Assembly: GCF_014898055.3 (NCBI RefSeq)
Contig: NW_023604295.1
Location: forward strand, 140,832,676-140,896,675
Reading direction: 5' to 3'
Source: Talpa occidentalis
Taxonomy: Eukaryota > Chordata > Mammalia > Eulipotyphla > Talpidae
Length of the DNA: 64,000 nucleotides
The notes under the pieces are model-generated. The model was not told the origin of the DNA. It did not search any database and saw only the letters and a program-made list of their open reading frames with translations. Position 1 is the first letter of the stretch; the number at the start of each line of letters is the position of its first letter. A program made the translations under genes and the position numbers. Shown piece by piece: positions 22,484 through 33,926 of this stretch.

Positions 22484-22755
22484 TTTTTTTTTTTTTAAGA
22501 TTTATTTATTTATTTATTTATACAAGCACTCGGTACAGTCAGAAGTGCAGGAGGGTGAGAGAATTCACCAGAGTCAGAACAGGGAGCAGAACAAGCAGAA
22601 GGACCAAAGTACACTGCTGAGGGGAGCAATGGGCACAGCAGGAGAGGTCTGAGCGCCATGTGGGACCCTCGCTGGTGGTCGGGATTGAAGCAGCGCTACA
22701 GAGGCTGCGGGCAGCTTTTCAGCCCAGTGCTCAACTGCAGCGCCATGGGGGAGGC
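22484..22755 (-). mobile_element. tRNA-derived SINE, type C
   Basis: The tail is 'aagatttatttatttatttatttatac', followed by the type C entry 'aagcactcggtacagtcagaag' and the motif 'agaaggaccaaagtacac'. The head (right) 'gcgccatgggggaggccc' is mutated in the A-box side. The TSD CCTAAGGGAT is perfect (22474-22483, 22756-22765). Confidence 0.95.
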
Positions 22756-22765
22756 CCTAAGGGAT

Positions 22766-23554
22766 AGTTTATTAAAGAGAACTATTTGATTGGATGCTTT
22801 GCACATGCTTGGAATCTAGTCAATTTCTGTTTTTAAGGTAGTTTAAAGAGAAGTGAATTTTCAGAAGGACCAATGGCAGTAAGAATAACATTCTACTGTA
22901 CAGTGTAAACACTCCAAAAAAGTGTATTTCAAAACCAGAGGACATTCCACCATGTTAGATAATTATTTTCTCAATTACGTATCATTTGCAAACATGGTCA
23001 GTTGATCAATACTGCCAATTAAGATAAATGACTTAGGCATTGTAAAATTTCTAAATACCCAGCTTTCTTTCAAATTGCATATCTACGTATATGCATTCAT
23101 GTATGGGCACACATGCATACAATATTATGTAATAGATATGTATATGCATAAAATGTGCATGCATTTTAATAATGCATGTTCCATTAATCATGTTCCATTA
23201 ATCATAATTAATCATAATGTAGCCAACTAATTTAGAATAGGGGACACTGAGTCAGGCAGTGCCAGAAATAGTTCATAAATAGCACTAAGATTATCTAGAG
23301 AGCTGTGAACCTTGAAACCAAGATGGGTATTAATACCAGGAGTCAATTAACTGCATTGGGGCATTTAGATTTGGGAACATTATAAATGGTGATGACTTTA
23401 GCAGTGATTCATTGTTGGATGGCGCTAGCTGAAAATTGTAATGCTGCCTGAAACACATTGGAACTTGCTGCCTGTGCCACTGTGCTAGAACAGGAACATG
23501 AGATGCCATTGTCTCTTCACCCTATCTACCACAGGTGAGTGATGAAGACTGGAA
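22766..23554. other. Unique DNA, small tandem repeat
   Basis: A 14-bp unit 'catgttccattaat' is repeated twice at 23175-23202 and followed by a shorter related unit to 23212. Nothing else is recognised. Confidence 0.45.
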
Positions 23555-23665
23555 GTCTACTCACAGAGGCTCAGAGAATTTAAATCACATGCCCAAAGCT
23601 TCACAGATAGTTAACTCTGAATCCATGGCTATAAACAGGGCATCTTACTCATAATCCACTGCTAT
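23555..23665 (-). repeat. MIR SINE fossil
   Basis: 'gaggctcagagaatttaaatcacatgcccaaagcttcacagatag' (23568-23612) matches the antisense MIR core 'GAGGCTCAGAGAGGTTAAGTGACTTGCCCAAGGTCACACAGCTAG'. It continues with 'ctctgaatccatggct' and 'gcatcttactcataatccactgctat', in the expected order for the tRNA-side end. Confidence 0.7.
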
Positions 23666-24567
23666 TTGTTCTGCTTTGTTGACAAAGTAGAAACATACCC
23701 AGTAGGCTTTCTGAGAGTAAATCCACGGAGACATTCAGGAGACTAATTGAGAGCATGAAGGAGAACTGAGCAGGGTTGGTGGCTGCTCTGAATTGATGCC
23801 CTTATGGGTTATAGATACTGAGACTTAGTGATTGATTTCAACACAATTTAATTAAGGTTATTCTGAAGCATTGTAATGAGACACCTTCACTTTATTAATA
23901 TTATTTATCATATAGCATGTTTTTTTTTTTTTTTTTTTTTTTTTTTTCCTTTGAACTCCTAAGTATGTGTTGACTACTCTCAGATAAGCTAAATAAATGG
24001 ATTTTTGTAAATTTTATATATTAAAATATTGGTATTCTCTACTATATTCAAGGAAAATCCATTCACATGGGGGATATAAAAAATAGATTAAAATGCAAGC
24101 ATTTTCATTCAAGTGTATAATATTTAGGTAATGAAAATTTTAATGCTAAACCTAAAAAATTGGTTAACATTGAATAGAAGGACTGGAACAGTTTAGCAAA
24201 ATACAGGGCATCACCAATGTGGCCTTTACTCCACCCCTCCCCACCTTTTTATAAAATCTTGTCTAGCTGATTAATATAACAGAGCACTTCAGCTTTGGTG
24301 AAATACACTTATTCAATTTCACTGAAGATTATAGGTTTCAAATAATAAAATTGGATTTTATTGAGGATTGAAGTGTGTAAATAGAACATTTGATTGAATT
24401 TAATAAAATGGTACCCTGCTGATGGAGACAAGTCATTTCCTCTAGTTTTAACTTGATTACAAAGACAAGAAGTTTTATGAGCTATTTTGAATGGAAAATT
24501 TCTTCCTGTCTAGTGAAAAAAGACTATATTGTGACTAAGAAAAATAAGAAGTTCCATTTACTATTTT
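23666..24567. other. Unique AT-rich DNA with a 28-T run
   Basis: A T-run of 28 lies at 23920-23947, perhaps the remnant A-tail of an old minus-strand retrotransposon, but I see no body attached. Nothing else is recognised. Confidence 0.45.
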
Positions 24568-24579
24568 AAATAAAATACG

Positions 24580-24905
24580 GGGCCTCCCCGGTGGCGCAGC
24601 GGTAGAGCGCTGGGTTGCAAAGCTGCCCGCGGCCTCTGCGGCGCCGGTTCAATCCCCGGCTGCTCCCCGGCCACCGGAGGAGGGTCCCACATGGCGCGCA
24701 GACCTCTCCTGTCGCCCGCTGCTCCCCTCAGCAGTGTACTTCGGTCCTCTGCCTGCTCTGCTCCCCGCTCTGGCTCTGGTGAATTCTCTCACCCTCCCGC
24801 GCTTCTGACTGTACCCAGTGCATGTATAAACAAAACAAACAAACAAGTAAACAAATAAATAAAGAAAAACATGCCTCTATAAAAAAAATAAATAAATAAA
24901 TAAAT
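24580..24905 (+). mobile_element. tRNA-derived SINE, type C (young), full length
   Basis: It begins GGGCCTCCCCGGTGGCGCAGCGG, with B box 'ggttcaatcccc' (one CpG decayed) and body motif 'cttcggtcctctgcctgctctg'. It is nearly identical to the copy at 1545 and shares with it the tail 'gcatgt.taaacaaaacaaac' and the odd 'aaaacatgcctctat' before the final A/T repeat. The TSD AAATAAAATACG is perfect (24568-24579, 24906-24917), although the A-rich junction makes its left limit uncertain. Confidence 0.95.
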
Positions 24906-24917
24906 AAATAAAATACG

Positions 24918-27085
24918 AATGAATACATGGCTACTTTTGAAATTTAATATGGCTATTTCTAATTCATATTTGTGGCACTGTAACTAAACATGTGTGCTAC
25001 AAGGAAGTCTGGTGGACAATTTTTTTTTCAAGATTTAAATAGCTTTATCACGGTGACCATTCTTCACCTGTGATATGAAATTCTAAATTTAATAAAATAT
25101 AGTGAGATCAGATGATACTCCTTTTGTCACAAAATGAATCATTGCATCCTAACTAATATTTAAATATTTCATACTCCTTCATTATTCTGAATTTCCATAA
25201 AAGGAAACAAAACATCCAACTCTTTTGCTACTTTGTACATTTTTTTTTGTGTGTGAAATCTGGATATGGTAGTAACTATGAGGAAAGAATTCTTTGGATT
25301 GATTTAAAATATTATCTACTAGCCATTGATTCAAAATCTCTTCAAAGGAATTATACAATATGAATGAAATCTGTATTCAGTTACTTAGGAGTGATTTCAA
25401 AGAAATGAAAAGGTAAACAGTTGATGAAAGAGCATTAAATCTAGGATAAAAATGAATCTATTTTGATAACAATTGTTCATATGCTGATTTTAATGCTTTG
25501 GAGAAAAACATTATATAGAGAAAAGGAAGTGTCACAGAGATGAGAACTGCTTAAGAGCCAAAAAATAAGAAAAAAGGTGTAGATACAATTCCTATTGTAC
25601 AAAAAAAAAAAAAAGAAAAGATGGTTTAGAAACAAACAAGATATAACAACAGAAAATAAATGATAACTTATCTGGGAAAATGCCTGTGTTCAGACACTCT
25701 GCTCTCATAAAGGGACCTGTTTGAGTACAAAGATTAGAAGCATTTTTTTTTTTGAAAACAGAAAAATGTACAACATCTGAGGACTGATAGTTTGATGCTA
25801 AGAGTCAGAAGACCTATAATTCAAACAGCAGTAGTTACAGGAGACCACTTTGTCAGACAAATCAAATAAATTAGCTTGAAAAACATGTTCTAACAAGACA
25901 TCCAGATACATTATAATAGGTGTGAATTTTGTGCCTTGAGTGGAACTGCAAGGAAAGAAGGAGAAAGTACCTGAATACACTTTATATCAAAAAGGCACAG
26001 AAATAGATAAGTATAGAAATATGATTATCATTTAAATGTGTAATTTAAATGCAATAAATTAAGCATTAAGAGTGATTGCATCAGTGTTTAAATAGAAACA
26101 GGTATGGTAATGGTTGATAAGAATATCACATGACACACAGTAGGACTTTTCACTTTGAAAGATAATTCTACCAGAATCTCAGGTGACCTTTGTCAATTTT
26201 AAAAAACATAGTGAAAAACAAATCCCACAAAGGGTGTATATTATTCATTGAGTTCCTAGCAGGTGTGTTGTTTCATCTTCAGCTGTCTATTGTCATATGT
26301 GATTGGCCATTCATACATGTGATTACATCAACTCACCCTGCTACAGTAATCTCATTTGACCGTCGGAGCAAACTACAGTAACAACAATATCTGTTGTAAT
26401 AGATTGTCAGTATTCATAAAATCAACATGTTAGTGTTATTTTAGCCTGAAAATTATTTGAGGAAATTTTGCTTAATGAGAATAATTTTGACACAACCACC
26501 TTCCCATGCCTGCTATGAGCTTTGCTTTTCTTCAGTGTGAAAATAAAAGGACCAAGCATCTGTTATAACATTCACATCACCAGGTAACATATTGATATTA
26601 AATTCAAAATTGACCTGTGAATCTCATTACCTGTAGGAAGATTAAAATTTTCACTGAATGATAAAGGCAGAAAACAGAAACTGAAACTTGAAAATACAAT
26701 AAATCATTTCAAAAATAAATGAAATTCAAACCAACCATTTTCTTCCTCACTATTGAGTTTTATAAATAAGAATCTAAAAATGTCTTCACCCTCCTTTGAT
26801 ACAAGTATGGTTGGTTCTTATGTGTCCCCCCCACACTTCTTTATAGGTAGGATCTCTCTTACCACCCCCATTTGTTCCAAACTCAACCACTTCTTTAACT
26901 TTGCATTTTTCATCCTGCATTCAAAGTGTGCACACATGATTCTGAATGAAAAGTGATTCCTAGATTGCATTCTACCTGAAGCTCTAAGGGCAATGATTTT
27001 GGATGCTAAGAAGCATGTGTTATGTATAGAGTAATAATAAAAGTAGCAGCAGCAATAGCAATTGCCATAAATATAATTCTAAACT
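24918..27085. other. 2.2 kb of unique AT-rich DNA
   Basis: I recognise no gene or repeat. Several A- or T-runs occur (25022-25028, 25603-25615, 25744-25753). Confidence 0.45.
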
Positions 27086-27099
27086 CTAAGATATTTATT

Positions 27100-27374
27100 C
27101 ATTTATTTATTTTTAAGATTTATTTATTTTTATACAAGAGCTTGGGTACAGGCCAGAGGCGCAGGAGGGTGAGAGGATTCACCAGAGACAGAGCAGGGAG
27201 CAGAACAGGCAGACTGACTGAAATACACTGCTGAGTGGAGCAGCGGGCGAGACAGGAGAGGTCTGCCACGCCATGTGGGAATCTCCCTGGCCGGGCGGGA
27301 ATAGAACTGGCACTGCAGAGGCTGCAGACAGCTTCACAGTGCTGCGCTCAACCCGCTGCACCATTGAGGAGGCC
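27100..27374 (-). mobile_element. tRNA-derived SINE, type B, perfect TSD
   Basis: The motif is 'cagactgactgaaatacac' and the head 'gctgcaccattgaggaggcc' is at the right. The B-box region is 'gggaatagaactgg'. A perfect 14-bp TSD (CTAAGATATTTATT) lies at 27086-27099 and 27375-27388. Confidence 0.95.
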
Positions 27375-27440
27375 CTAAGATATTTATTAAAGGGAAAATC
27401 AATAGCAAAATCACTTATAAAAATAACGTCTAGAATTTCT

Positions 27441-27704
27441 TTTTTTAAAGATGTTTATTTATTTATGCATACAAGAACTGGGGTATAGACCAGAGGTGTT
27501 AGGGGTGAGAGGATTCAGATAGAGTGGGGAGCAGAGCAGGCAGATCTACTGAAATACACTGCTGAGGGGAGCATCAGGGAGACAGTCGAGGTCTGCTGCA
27601 CCATGTGGGTTGCTCAGCCGGGGATTAAAATAGCGCTGCAGTGGCTGGTGATAGCTTGATAGCGCTGTATCTTTCACCTCTGTGCACCAGGGATTGACCA
27701 CTTT
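27441..27704 (-). mobile_element. tRNA-derived SINE, type A, internal deletion
   Basis: The motif is 'agatctactgaaatacac' and the tail 'taaagatgtttatttatttatgcatac'. A small deletion removes the usual 'accagagac' after 'gaggattca'. The TSD TAGAATTTCT is perfect (27431-27440, 27705-27714). It is the same strand as the copy 66 bp to its left. Confidence 0.94.
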
Positions 27705-27714
27705 TAGAATTTCT

Positions 27715-28060
27715 ATTTATACTTATTTACACATTTTGCAAAACTAAAAATAGTATAGATTAATGATATTAAATTGAAATATATCAATTTAAGATATATG
27801 TCATTCCGGTATATATTCATTTCTATGTGAATATATGCAGTGTAGTAATTTTGTTTAAATATTTAGGAGTATTCTAAAAGAAATAAAAAAGAATAAAAGA
27901 AAAAGTTCAAGAATATGTATGTTTAACTAGTGCTGGAAAATAACTAAGGAAGTCAGAAAAATCATATGCAATTCAAATGATATAATGGTAATCTGAAATC
28001 ATCTTTATATGTTACAAAGTAAATTTTATGTATGTAACTTTTATATATTTTATATGTTAC
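27715..28060. other. Unique AT-rich DNA, nothing recognised
   Basis: The interval is very AT-rich with no repeat or gene recognised. Confidence 0.45.
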
Positions 28061-28064
28061 ATTG

Positions 28065-28195
28065 TGTACATTTTCCAGATAAGGAAACCAGTGTTTCTGA
28101 GATTCCAGGTGACTTGTACAAGGTCTCTTGCCAAGTGGAACAGAATTATTCTTATTTCTAGTTAAGACACTTAACCCTGTGTTACTATCCCTTTC
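28065..28195 (-). repeat. MIR SINE fossil
   Basis: 'tttccagataaggaaaccagtg' begins the antisense MIR order TTTACAGATGAGGAAACTGAGG. It is followed by 'ggtgacttgtacaaggtc' (GTGACTTGCCCAAGGTC) and 'aagacacttaaccctgtg' (GCTCTTAACCACTATG). Confidence 0.65.
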
Positions 28196-28848
28196 AATGA
28201 CCTAATCTCAAAATGTTTCTAAGTATAAACAATACTCTATTTTAATCTTGGCTGTTAGTTTTGTACGTTTGTATAGCCAGTTGTGTGTTACTGTCATTAG
28301 TGTCATTGTAATCAACTCCCAATTTCCTTTAAGTGAAATCAAATCACATCATCACAATTTTAATCAAAATGGCATAATAGAACATACGATAAAGGTGGCA
28401 ATAATTTTGCTTAACAAGACTTTGAAGCATCATCTGTTGATTCATATGAACCTTAGTAACAGAATGGATTCAAGGTTAAAAGAGTTTAAGTCCAGCTTTA
28501 GAAGATAAGAGTTATACCCAACCTTCTGTGACAGTAAAGAAACAAATGACTTGTCAAAATTCTGAGAAAGCTTAGTGAGATGCTGTAATTCAGAGAAAAG
28601 GGAGTAAGGATCAAAGAGACAATCTTCAGTAGCATCAAAGAAAATCTGAGGCATATCAGCCTTCAGATATCTCTACAACAGAGTTGACCAGTGAAGAAAA
28701 CAGGACGCAGCAAAGTCTTACCCTCATGCACACACAGTTCCAGGCTGAGGGAGGAAGGCACTGCTGGCTAAGTGGTGTGATCTCTGGTCCAGACAGAGAG
28801 AGGGCAGAAACCCTATGTCCTGGTGAGGAGACCTCACTCAATTTCTTT
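28196..28848. other. Unique DNA, nothing recognised
   Basis: No repeat or gene is recognised. The part at 28690-28830 is less AT-rich but carries only chance frames. Confidence 0.4.
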
Positions 28849-28862
28849 CTCTTTCATTTTTT

Positions 28863-29108
28863 TAAAGACTTTTTTATTTATGTGTACAAGAACTGGGGTA
28901 CAGGTCAGAGGGTGAGAGGATTCACCAGAGTGGGGAGCAGAACAGGCAGATTGACTGGAATACACTGCTGAGGGGTGCAGCGGGGAGTCAGGAGAGGTCT
29001 GCTGCACCATGTGCGTCAGCTCCCTGGCGGGGGATAGAACTCATGGTACAGTGGCTGGCAATAGCTTGATAGCACTTTCTTTAACCCCTGCGCCACCAGG
29101 GAGACCCC
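28863..29108 (-). mobile_element. tRNA-derived SINE, type B, perfect TSD
   Basis: The motif is 'agattgactggaatacac' and the head 'gcgccaccagggagacccc' is at the right. A deletion removes about 15 nt before 'gtggggagcag'. The TSD CTCTTTCATTTTTT lies at 28849-28862 and 29109-29122. Confidence 0.94.
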
Positions 29109-29298
29109 CTCTTTCATTTTTTTTTTAAGCAACAATGTCATGTGGTTTTTTAACTGAAACTGTAATAAAGGCAATTGGGAGTTGTGGCAGTGAGAACCAA
29201 GGTATGTGCTAACAGAACATATAGAAAATCTGAAAAAAAGCTGCCCTTTTACACCAGACTCAACAACCAAATGAACAGCAAGCACAAAGGAAAGTCTT

Positions 29299-29563
29299 TT
29301 TTTTTTTTTTAAGATTTATTTATTTATACAAGAACTGGGATACAGGCCAGATGCACAGGAGGATGAGACGATTCACCAGAGACAGAGTGGGGACCAGAAC
29401 AGGCAGACTGATGAAATACTCTGCTGACGGGACCAGCAGGTGAGACAGGAGAGGTCTGCTCGCCATGTGGACCCTCGCAGGCTGGCTGGGATAGAACTGG
29501 CACTGCAGTCTGTGGACAACTTCACAGCGCTGCACTCAACTGCCTGCGCCACCGGTGGAGACC
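29299..29563 (-). mobile_element. tRNA-derived SINE, type B, 16-bp perfect TSD
   Basis: The motif is 'agactgatgaaatactc' and the head 'gcgccaccggtggagacc' is at the right. The hallmark reads 'ctgctgacgggaccagcagg'. A perfect 16-bp TSD (CACAAAGGAAAGTCTT) lies at 29283-29298 and 29564-29579. Open frames over it on both strands are artefacts. Confidence 0.95.
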
Positions 29564-29579
29564 CACAAAGGAAAGTCTT

Positions 29580-30649
29580 GATGCTAATAACAGGGGAGAT
29601 TATGCCAAGAAATATCAGTCCATCAAGAGAGATGATGATTAATATGGAGGAAGAATAAAAGAAGACCAACAAATGGAACAGTAAAAGCATTCAGAGATAG
29701 AGATGTTTTCTTCCTGAAATAAATGAAGAACTTATCCGCAGCTCTAAATGTCACATGAAACAAGGGCTGTAATGAAGACATAGGAAGAGAATAAAGATGT
29801 TAAGAGGTATGAAAAATTTAAAAAGCATATATTAACATGTGTGGGGAAAAGATATGGGCAATAAAGGAAAAACTTGAAAAAGCCTTAAACTCTTTGATAA
29901 CAATGCAGAATATAACATTATTATTTTTAATTCAACCTCCACAGAATCTTAATCATTTCAATAATTGGCCCAGTTCAGACATCTACACTGTTTAAGATGT
30001 GTACCAGATACTGAGAACCTAACTACTAATGGCTCAAGTGTTCAAGCCAAATGCAGAACTTCAAATAAAGAACTGCTAAGGAAAAAAATGGAGTGAACAC
30101 TTCTACAGGGCCAGAACTGAGTTTTCATTTACATAGGCCACAGGTATTGGGCAAAATGCTGGATATTTTTGGAGATTATATGAGTCTGATACACCCACAA
30201 AACATGACTTTTGAGCAAAGTCATAAAGGCTTGTTTCCCTGGCAGAATGGTTTACTGTCCCAGAGTTGCTTAGAAATTTTTGTTGCATGCATTCACTTTT
30301 TCATTCCTAATCAAATCAATATGTCAAAGGATGTAACCATGGGATTTTGGGGGACATGGGCTATGCCCACACACGTGGGAAGCTTGTTTTACATAGAATA
30401 TGGTTGCTGAGTTAGTAAGAGAGAGAGAAATATACTCTATCCTAACATCCTAATTTTTCTCTGTGATGTCAAAAGTTATTAGTCACCCCTGACATTAACT
30501 TTTAAAGAACTGGATTACTATGGATTCATGAAAGTTTCAGTTCCTGTTACTCAATTGTATTGTTGGATAATTATCACCTGGGCATTCAGGCCTTGGGCAG
30601 ATTTTGCATTTGAAGAAAATGTCTTAAGCATTAAAAAAATGTAATTGAA
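29580..30649. other. Unique DNA, nothing recognised
   Basis: A 105-codon plus-strand frame (30093-30410) starts with an ATG but shows no known domain, and I see no splice or promoter context. I treat it as chance. Confidence 0.4.
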
Positions 30650-30918
30650 GGGGTTCTCCCTGGTAGCACAGGAGGTTAAATCTCAGTCCTGTGAAGCTAT
30701 CAGCAGCCTCTGCAGCATGAGTTGGATCCCTGGCCAGGAAGCTGACACACATGGCGCAGCAGACCTCTCCTGTTTCACCCACTGCTCCCCTCAGCAGTGT
30801 GTTTCAGTAAATCTGCCTGTTTGGCTCCCACTCTGTCTCTGGTGAATCCTCTTGCTACTAGCACCTCTGGCCTGCATCCAGCTCTTTTATGCATAAATAA
30901 ATAAATCTAAAAAAAAAT
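30650..30918 (+). mobile_element. tRNA-derived SINE, type A, decayed
   Basis: The head is 'ggggttctccctggtagcacaggaggttaaa' (30650-30680), the hallmark 'ctgctcccctcagcagtg' is intact and type A 'cagtaaatctgcc' follows. The tail is 'tgcataaataaataaatct' plus an A-run. It directly abuts the antisense L1 at 30919, and no TSD is recognisable. Confidence 0.92.
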
Positions 30919-31335
30919 TAGAAACTCTATTTCCTACAGTGGCTATGCTAATTTACAATTCTATTGGTAATTCATAAAGGTTCCCTTTTTTCCACATCCT
31001 TGGCAACATTTTTCATTACTTTTTTTTTTTTATCTATTGTAAAAGGTGTGAGGTAGCATTTCATTGTGATTTTGAATTGCATTTTCCTAATGATGAGTAA
31101 CTTTGAGCAACTTTCATGTACCTGTCGGTCATTCATGCATCTTCTCTGGAAAAATGTGCACTCAAATCCTTGCCTATTTAAAAGAAAATCCACTATTTAC
31201 TTTTCTGCTTCTGAGCTGCATGAATTCTTTATATATTTGGATATTAACTCCTTATCAAATATATCCTTTGTAACAGGAATACATATATTCCTCATTTCAG
31301 AAGCTGTCTTATATTTTTTAATCAAGAGTTATATA
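30919..31335 (-). mobile_element. LINE-1 fragment, antisense ORF2 3' part
   Basis: The characteristic antisense order of L1 ORF2 is present: 'cctacagtggctatgctaatttac', 'ttccacatccttggcaacat', 'aaggtgtgaggtagcatttcattgtgattttga', 'tttgagcaactttcatgtacctgtcggtc' and 'ttctttatatatttggatattaactccttatcaaat' (parts of 30938-31262). Frameshifts and stops break the frame, so it encodes nothing. Confidence 0.85.
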
Positions 31336-31449
31336 CTAAAAACGACTACCTTATGAGTAACCAATGGCATGGCAATAAATGGCTTATGAGATCATATCAG
31401 TTTTGACATGGCTATGTCCTTAGTAATAAGTCAGCACTAACATTATGAC

Positions 31450-31497
31450 ATGTAATAGGAGTGTCTGATAAGTATTTGTTGAATAAATGAATGAAAC
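31450..31497 (+). repeat. L2 3' end trace
   Basis: 'gtctgataagtatttgttga' followed by 'ataaatgaatg' matches the usual L2 end 'GGTGCTCAATAAATATTTGTTGAATGAATGAATG' in its second half. The match is short and could be coincidental. Confidence 0.35.
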
Positions 31498-32560
31498 AAG
31501 TGGCATTTTTTGCATGACCACAACACAATCATTTTTAAAGGAAAAATAGATTAAAATTCCCACATGATTTTAATTAAATTTTACAACTTGACATACTCAT
31601 AAATGAGGGAAATATGTATTGTAAATGTAAACGAAAAATGGTTCACAAGACCACACAGTGCAAAATGAAAGTACCAATTGAAGAAGATGAAAACACACAC
31701 ATATATATATACAAAGAGAATTTTTTTTTAATTACAGATATAGTAAAAATTAAACATTACCATAAAAATTACATGCTGGAGTGTACTTGGAGTGCTTCAG
31801 TCCATTTGTTTTGCAGATAGCACTAACCGGTGATGACAATGTTGTCCAAAGCTTTTGTGTTCATAAATCATTTCTTGCTCTTTATGAGGAGATTCTTAAC
31901 TGTAATTCTGAGCTTTTACACTAGGCTGCAGAATATTCCTTTCTAAAGAAATGGAATGAGGAGAGGATGAGGATAGAAGTTAAAAAAAAGAAAAAGAATA
32001 TGCAGAGAAAGGAAAACTTTGGGTTTTATTAAAAATGATAATATGAAATCACATAAAAGAATATTTACAAGTGATAAGGTAGTGAGAGAGGAAAAGTTAG
32101 GATATTGTTTTTGTCTGTCAACATTTAATAGGCAGTCTTAACCTGAGGCAAACACTTCAGTGCTGTAAAGCACAACCAATTATCTTTTTTTTATGGAAGT
32201 GATTTCCACCTGAAAGGGATGGAAATTAGAAAATGAAAAGATGAAACTGAGACTACCTTGGGAATATGTGCCAAAATGCATGCATTTAACTCTCTAATTT
32301 AGTAAATCTGACAATGAGCCACCATCTGGTAACTACAGTGATGGGAAATTGTCCTATTTACTAAGAATAATGTGTGAACTTTGGAAAAGATCATTCATGC
32401 TTTCTAGAGATCCTTGTGTATCATACTTATTCATTACCTTGTTAAGAGATAGAATGGTCTTGATTTAAGAAACCCAGCAAATATTTGAAATATGTGATAT
32501 TTTTGATGATGTGCATGAACACTCACAGACATACTAGTAATTTGAAGGTGAAGTCCAAAA

Positions 32561-32590
32561 TATTATTATTATTATTATTATTATTATTTT
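32561..32590. repeat. (TAT)n microsatellite
   Basis: About nine uninterrupted TAT/ATT units. Confidence 0.9.
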
Positions 32591-32647
32591 ACAATTATGT
32601 ATTCATAGTATAAACCAAATATTGCTCCAGAGTGTATACATAGACAG

Positions 32648-32684
32648 ATGTGTGTGTGTGTGTATGTGTCACACACACACACAT
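32648..32684. repeat. TG/CA inverted microsatellite
   Basis: A 15-nt (TG)n arm (32648-32662) is followed by a 7-nt loop and its exact complement (32670-32684). It can fold as a perfect hairpin. Confidence 0.85.
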
Positions 32685-33075
32685 AATTCATGTAACAAAT
32701 ACATGCATTTTTGCTCCTGGACTTTCCATCATTGTGTGAAGAGATATCTGGATTTAAAAAAGAAAATTATGATCATAACTTTCCCAGTCAGATAAGAGCA
32801 CACAAGGCATTCAGAAATTTTGAAAGTTATTGAAAAGTATAAAGTGTAATTGAATGCACTTTCTTTTTGTTTAAATAGCATTTTATACGATTTAAAGCAC
32901 TCTTCTCCAGTTTTATCAAATATCTTATAAATTAGAAATTATGCAAAGGAAATATGTATACTTATCCTTAGAATGTGCAAGATCTGTAGAAAATTAAATA
33001 TAAAATATGTATGTTAACAAAGTATCATAGATATATGCATCTCGGTAATGGTTATCAGTCGTGGTTGCAGCTTTC

Positions 33076-33356
33076 TTTTATTTTTTTCTAAAGAGTTATT
33101 TTATTTATGCAAACAAGAGCTGGGTGTTGGCCAGAGCTGGGGTGGTGGGTGGTGGGAGGATTCACCAGAGACAGAGTGGAGAGCAGAACAGGCAGATCTA
33201 CTGAAGTACACTGCTGAGGGCAGCAGTGGGTGAGTCAGGAGAGGTCTGCTGTGCCATCTGGGTAGCTCCCTGGCTGGGGATTGAACTTGTGCTGCATTGG
33301 CTGTTGATAGCTTCATAGAGCTGAGACTTAACCCACTGAGCCACCAGGGAGGCCCC
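33076..33356 (-). mobile_element. tRNA-derived SINE, type A
   Basis: The tail is 'ctaaagagttattttatttatgc', the motif 'agatctactgaagtacac' and the head 'gagccaccagggaggcccc'. The TSD is diverged (TGGTTGCAGCTTTC at 33062-33075, TGGTTACACCTTTC at 33357-33370, 12 of 14). Confidence 0.94.
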
Positions 33357-33628
33357 TGGTTACACCTTTCAATAGATTCTAAAGCTTCCCAGCATTGAAA
33401 GTCTGAGGACTATTCTAAATTTTAGTACCTCATCATTTCCAGAAAAGTGAGCTGAAAATCTTTATTTCGAAAGCATTTTATTAGTGATTGTAATGTTTAG
33501 TCAGTGTTGAAAGCCATTCATAAATAGAGTTATCTTTCATAATCATGGGAGTGTATAGCTGAGGGAACTAACATTTATCTGCTCCAATCTGTGTACCTTC
33601 TAACACAAATGCATGTTATTCCAGTTTT

Positions 33629-33911
33629 TTTTCTTTTTTTTAAGATTTATTTATTTATTTATACAAGCACTGAGTACAGTCAGAAGTGAGGGAGGGTGAT
33701 AGAATTCACCAGAGCCAGAGTGGGGAACAAAACAGGCAGACTGACAAAGAAATACACTGCTGAGGGGAGCAGCGGGCGTAGCAGGAGAGGTCTGCATGCC
33801 ATGTGGGACACTCGCCGGTGGCCGCGGCTGGGGATCGAACCGGCACTGCAGAGGCTGCGGGCAGCTGCACAGCCCAGCACTCAACCACTGCACCACCAGG
33901 GGAGGGAGGCC
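33629..33911 (-). mobile_element. tRNA-derived SINE, intermediate B/C
   Basis: It has a type C-like entry ('aagcactgagtacagtcagaag') and head ('ggggatcgaaccggcactgc', 'gcccagcactcaacc'), but the diagnostic site reads 'cagactgacaaagaaatacac', between types B and C. A perfect 15-bp TSD (TGTTATTCCAGTTTT) lies at 33614-33628 and 33912-33926. The 182-codon plus frame starting at 33696 begins in this SINE and runs out into unique DNA. It is not a credible gene. Confidence 0.95.
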
Positions 33912-33926
33912 TGTTATTCCAGTTTT

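Larger units (their letters stand above)
31336..33061. other. Unique AT-rich DNA with microsatellites and an L2 trace
   Basis: A short L2-like 3' end is at 31450-31497 ('aagtatttgttgaataaatgaatga'-type order). A (TAT)n tract runs 32561-32588 and a TG/CA palindrome 32648-32684. Nothing else is recognised. Confidence 0.45.

Noticed and set aside
23920..23947. T28 run as a transcription terminator or processed pseudogene tail
   Set aside because: No gene-like or retrocopy sequence is attached on either side, so it is a simple repeat or an orphaned A-tail.
27100..27704. Tandem duplication of a 270-bp unit
   Set aside because: The two units are different SINE types (B and A), each with its own perfect TSD, so they are independent insertions.
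30093..30410. 105-codon plus-strand frame
   Set aside because: No known domain and no context. One stray frame of this length is expected.
31000..31335. Possible coding homology near 31066-31356
   Set aside because: It is antisense L1 ORF2 3' sequence. The plus-strand frame is not the coding one and the minus frame is broken.
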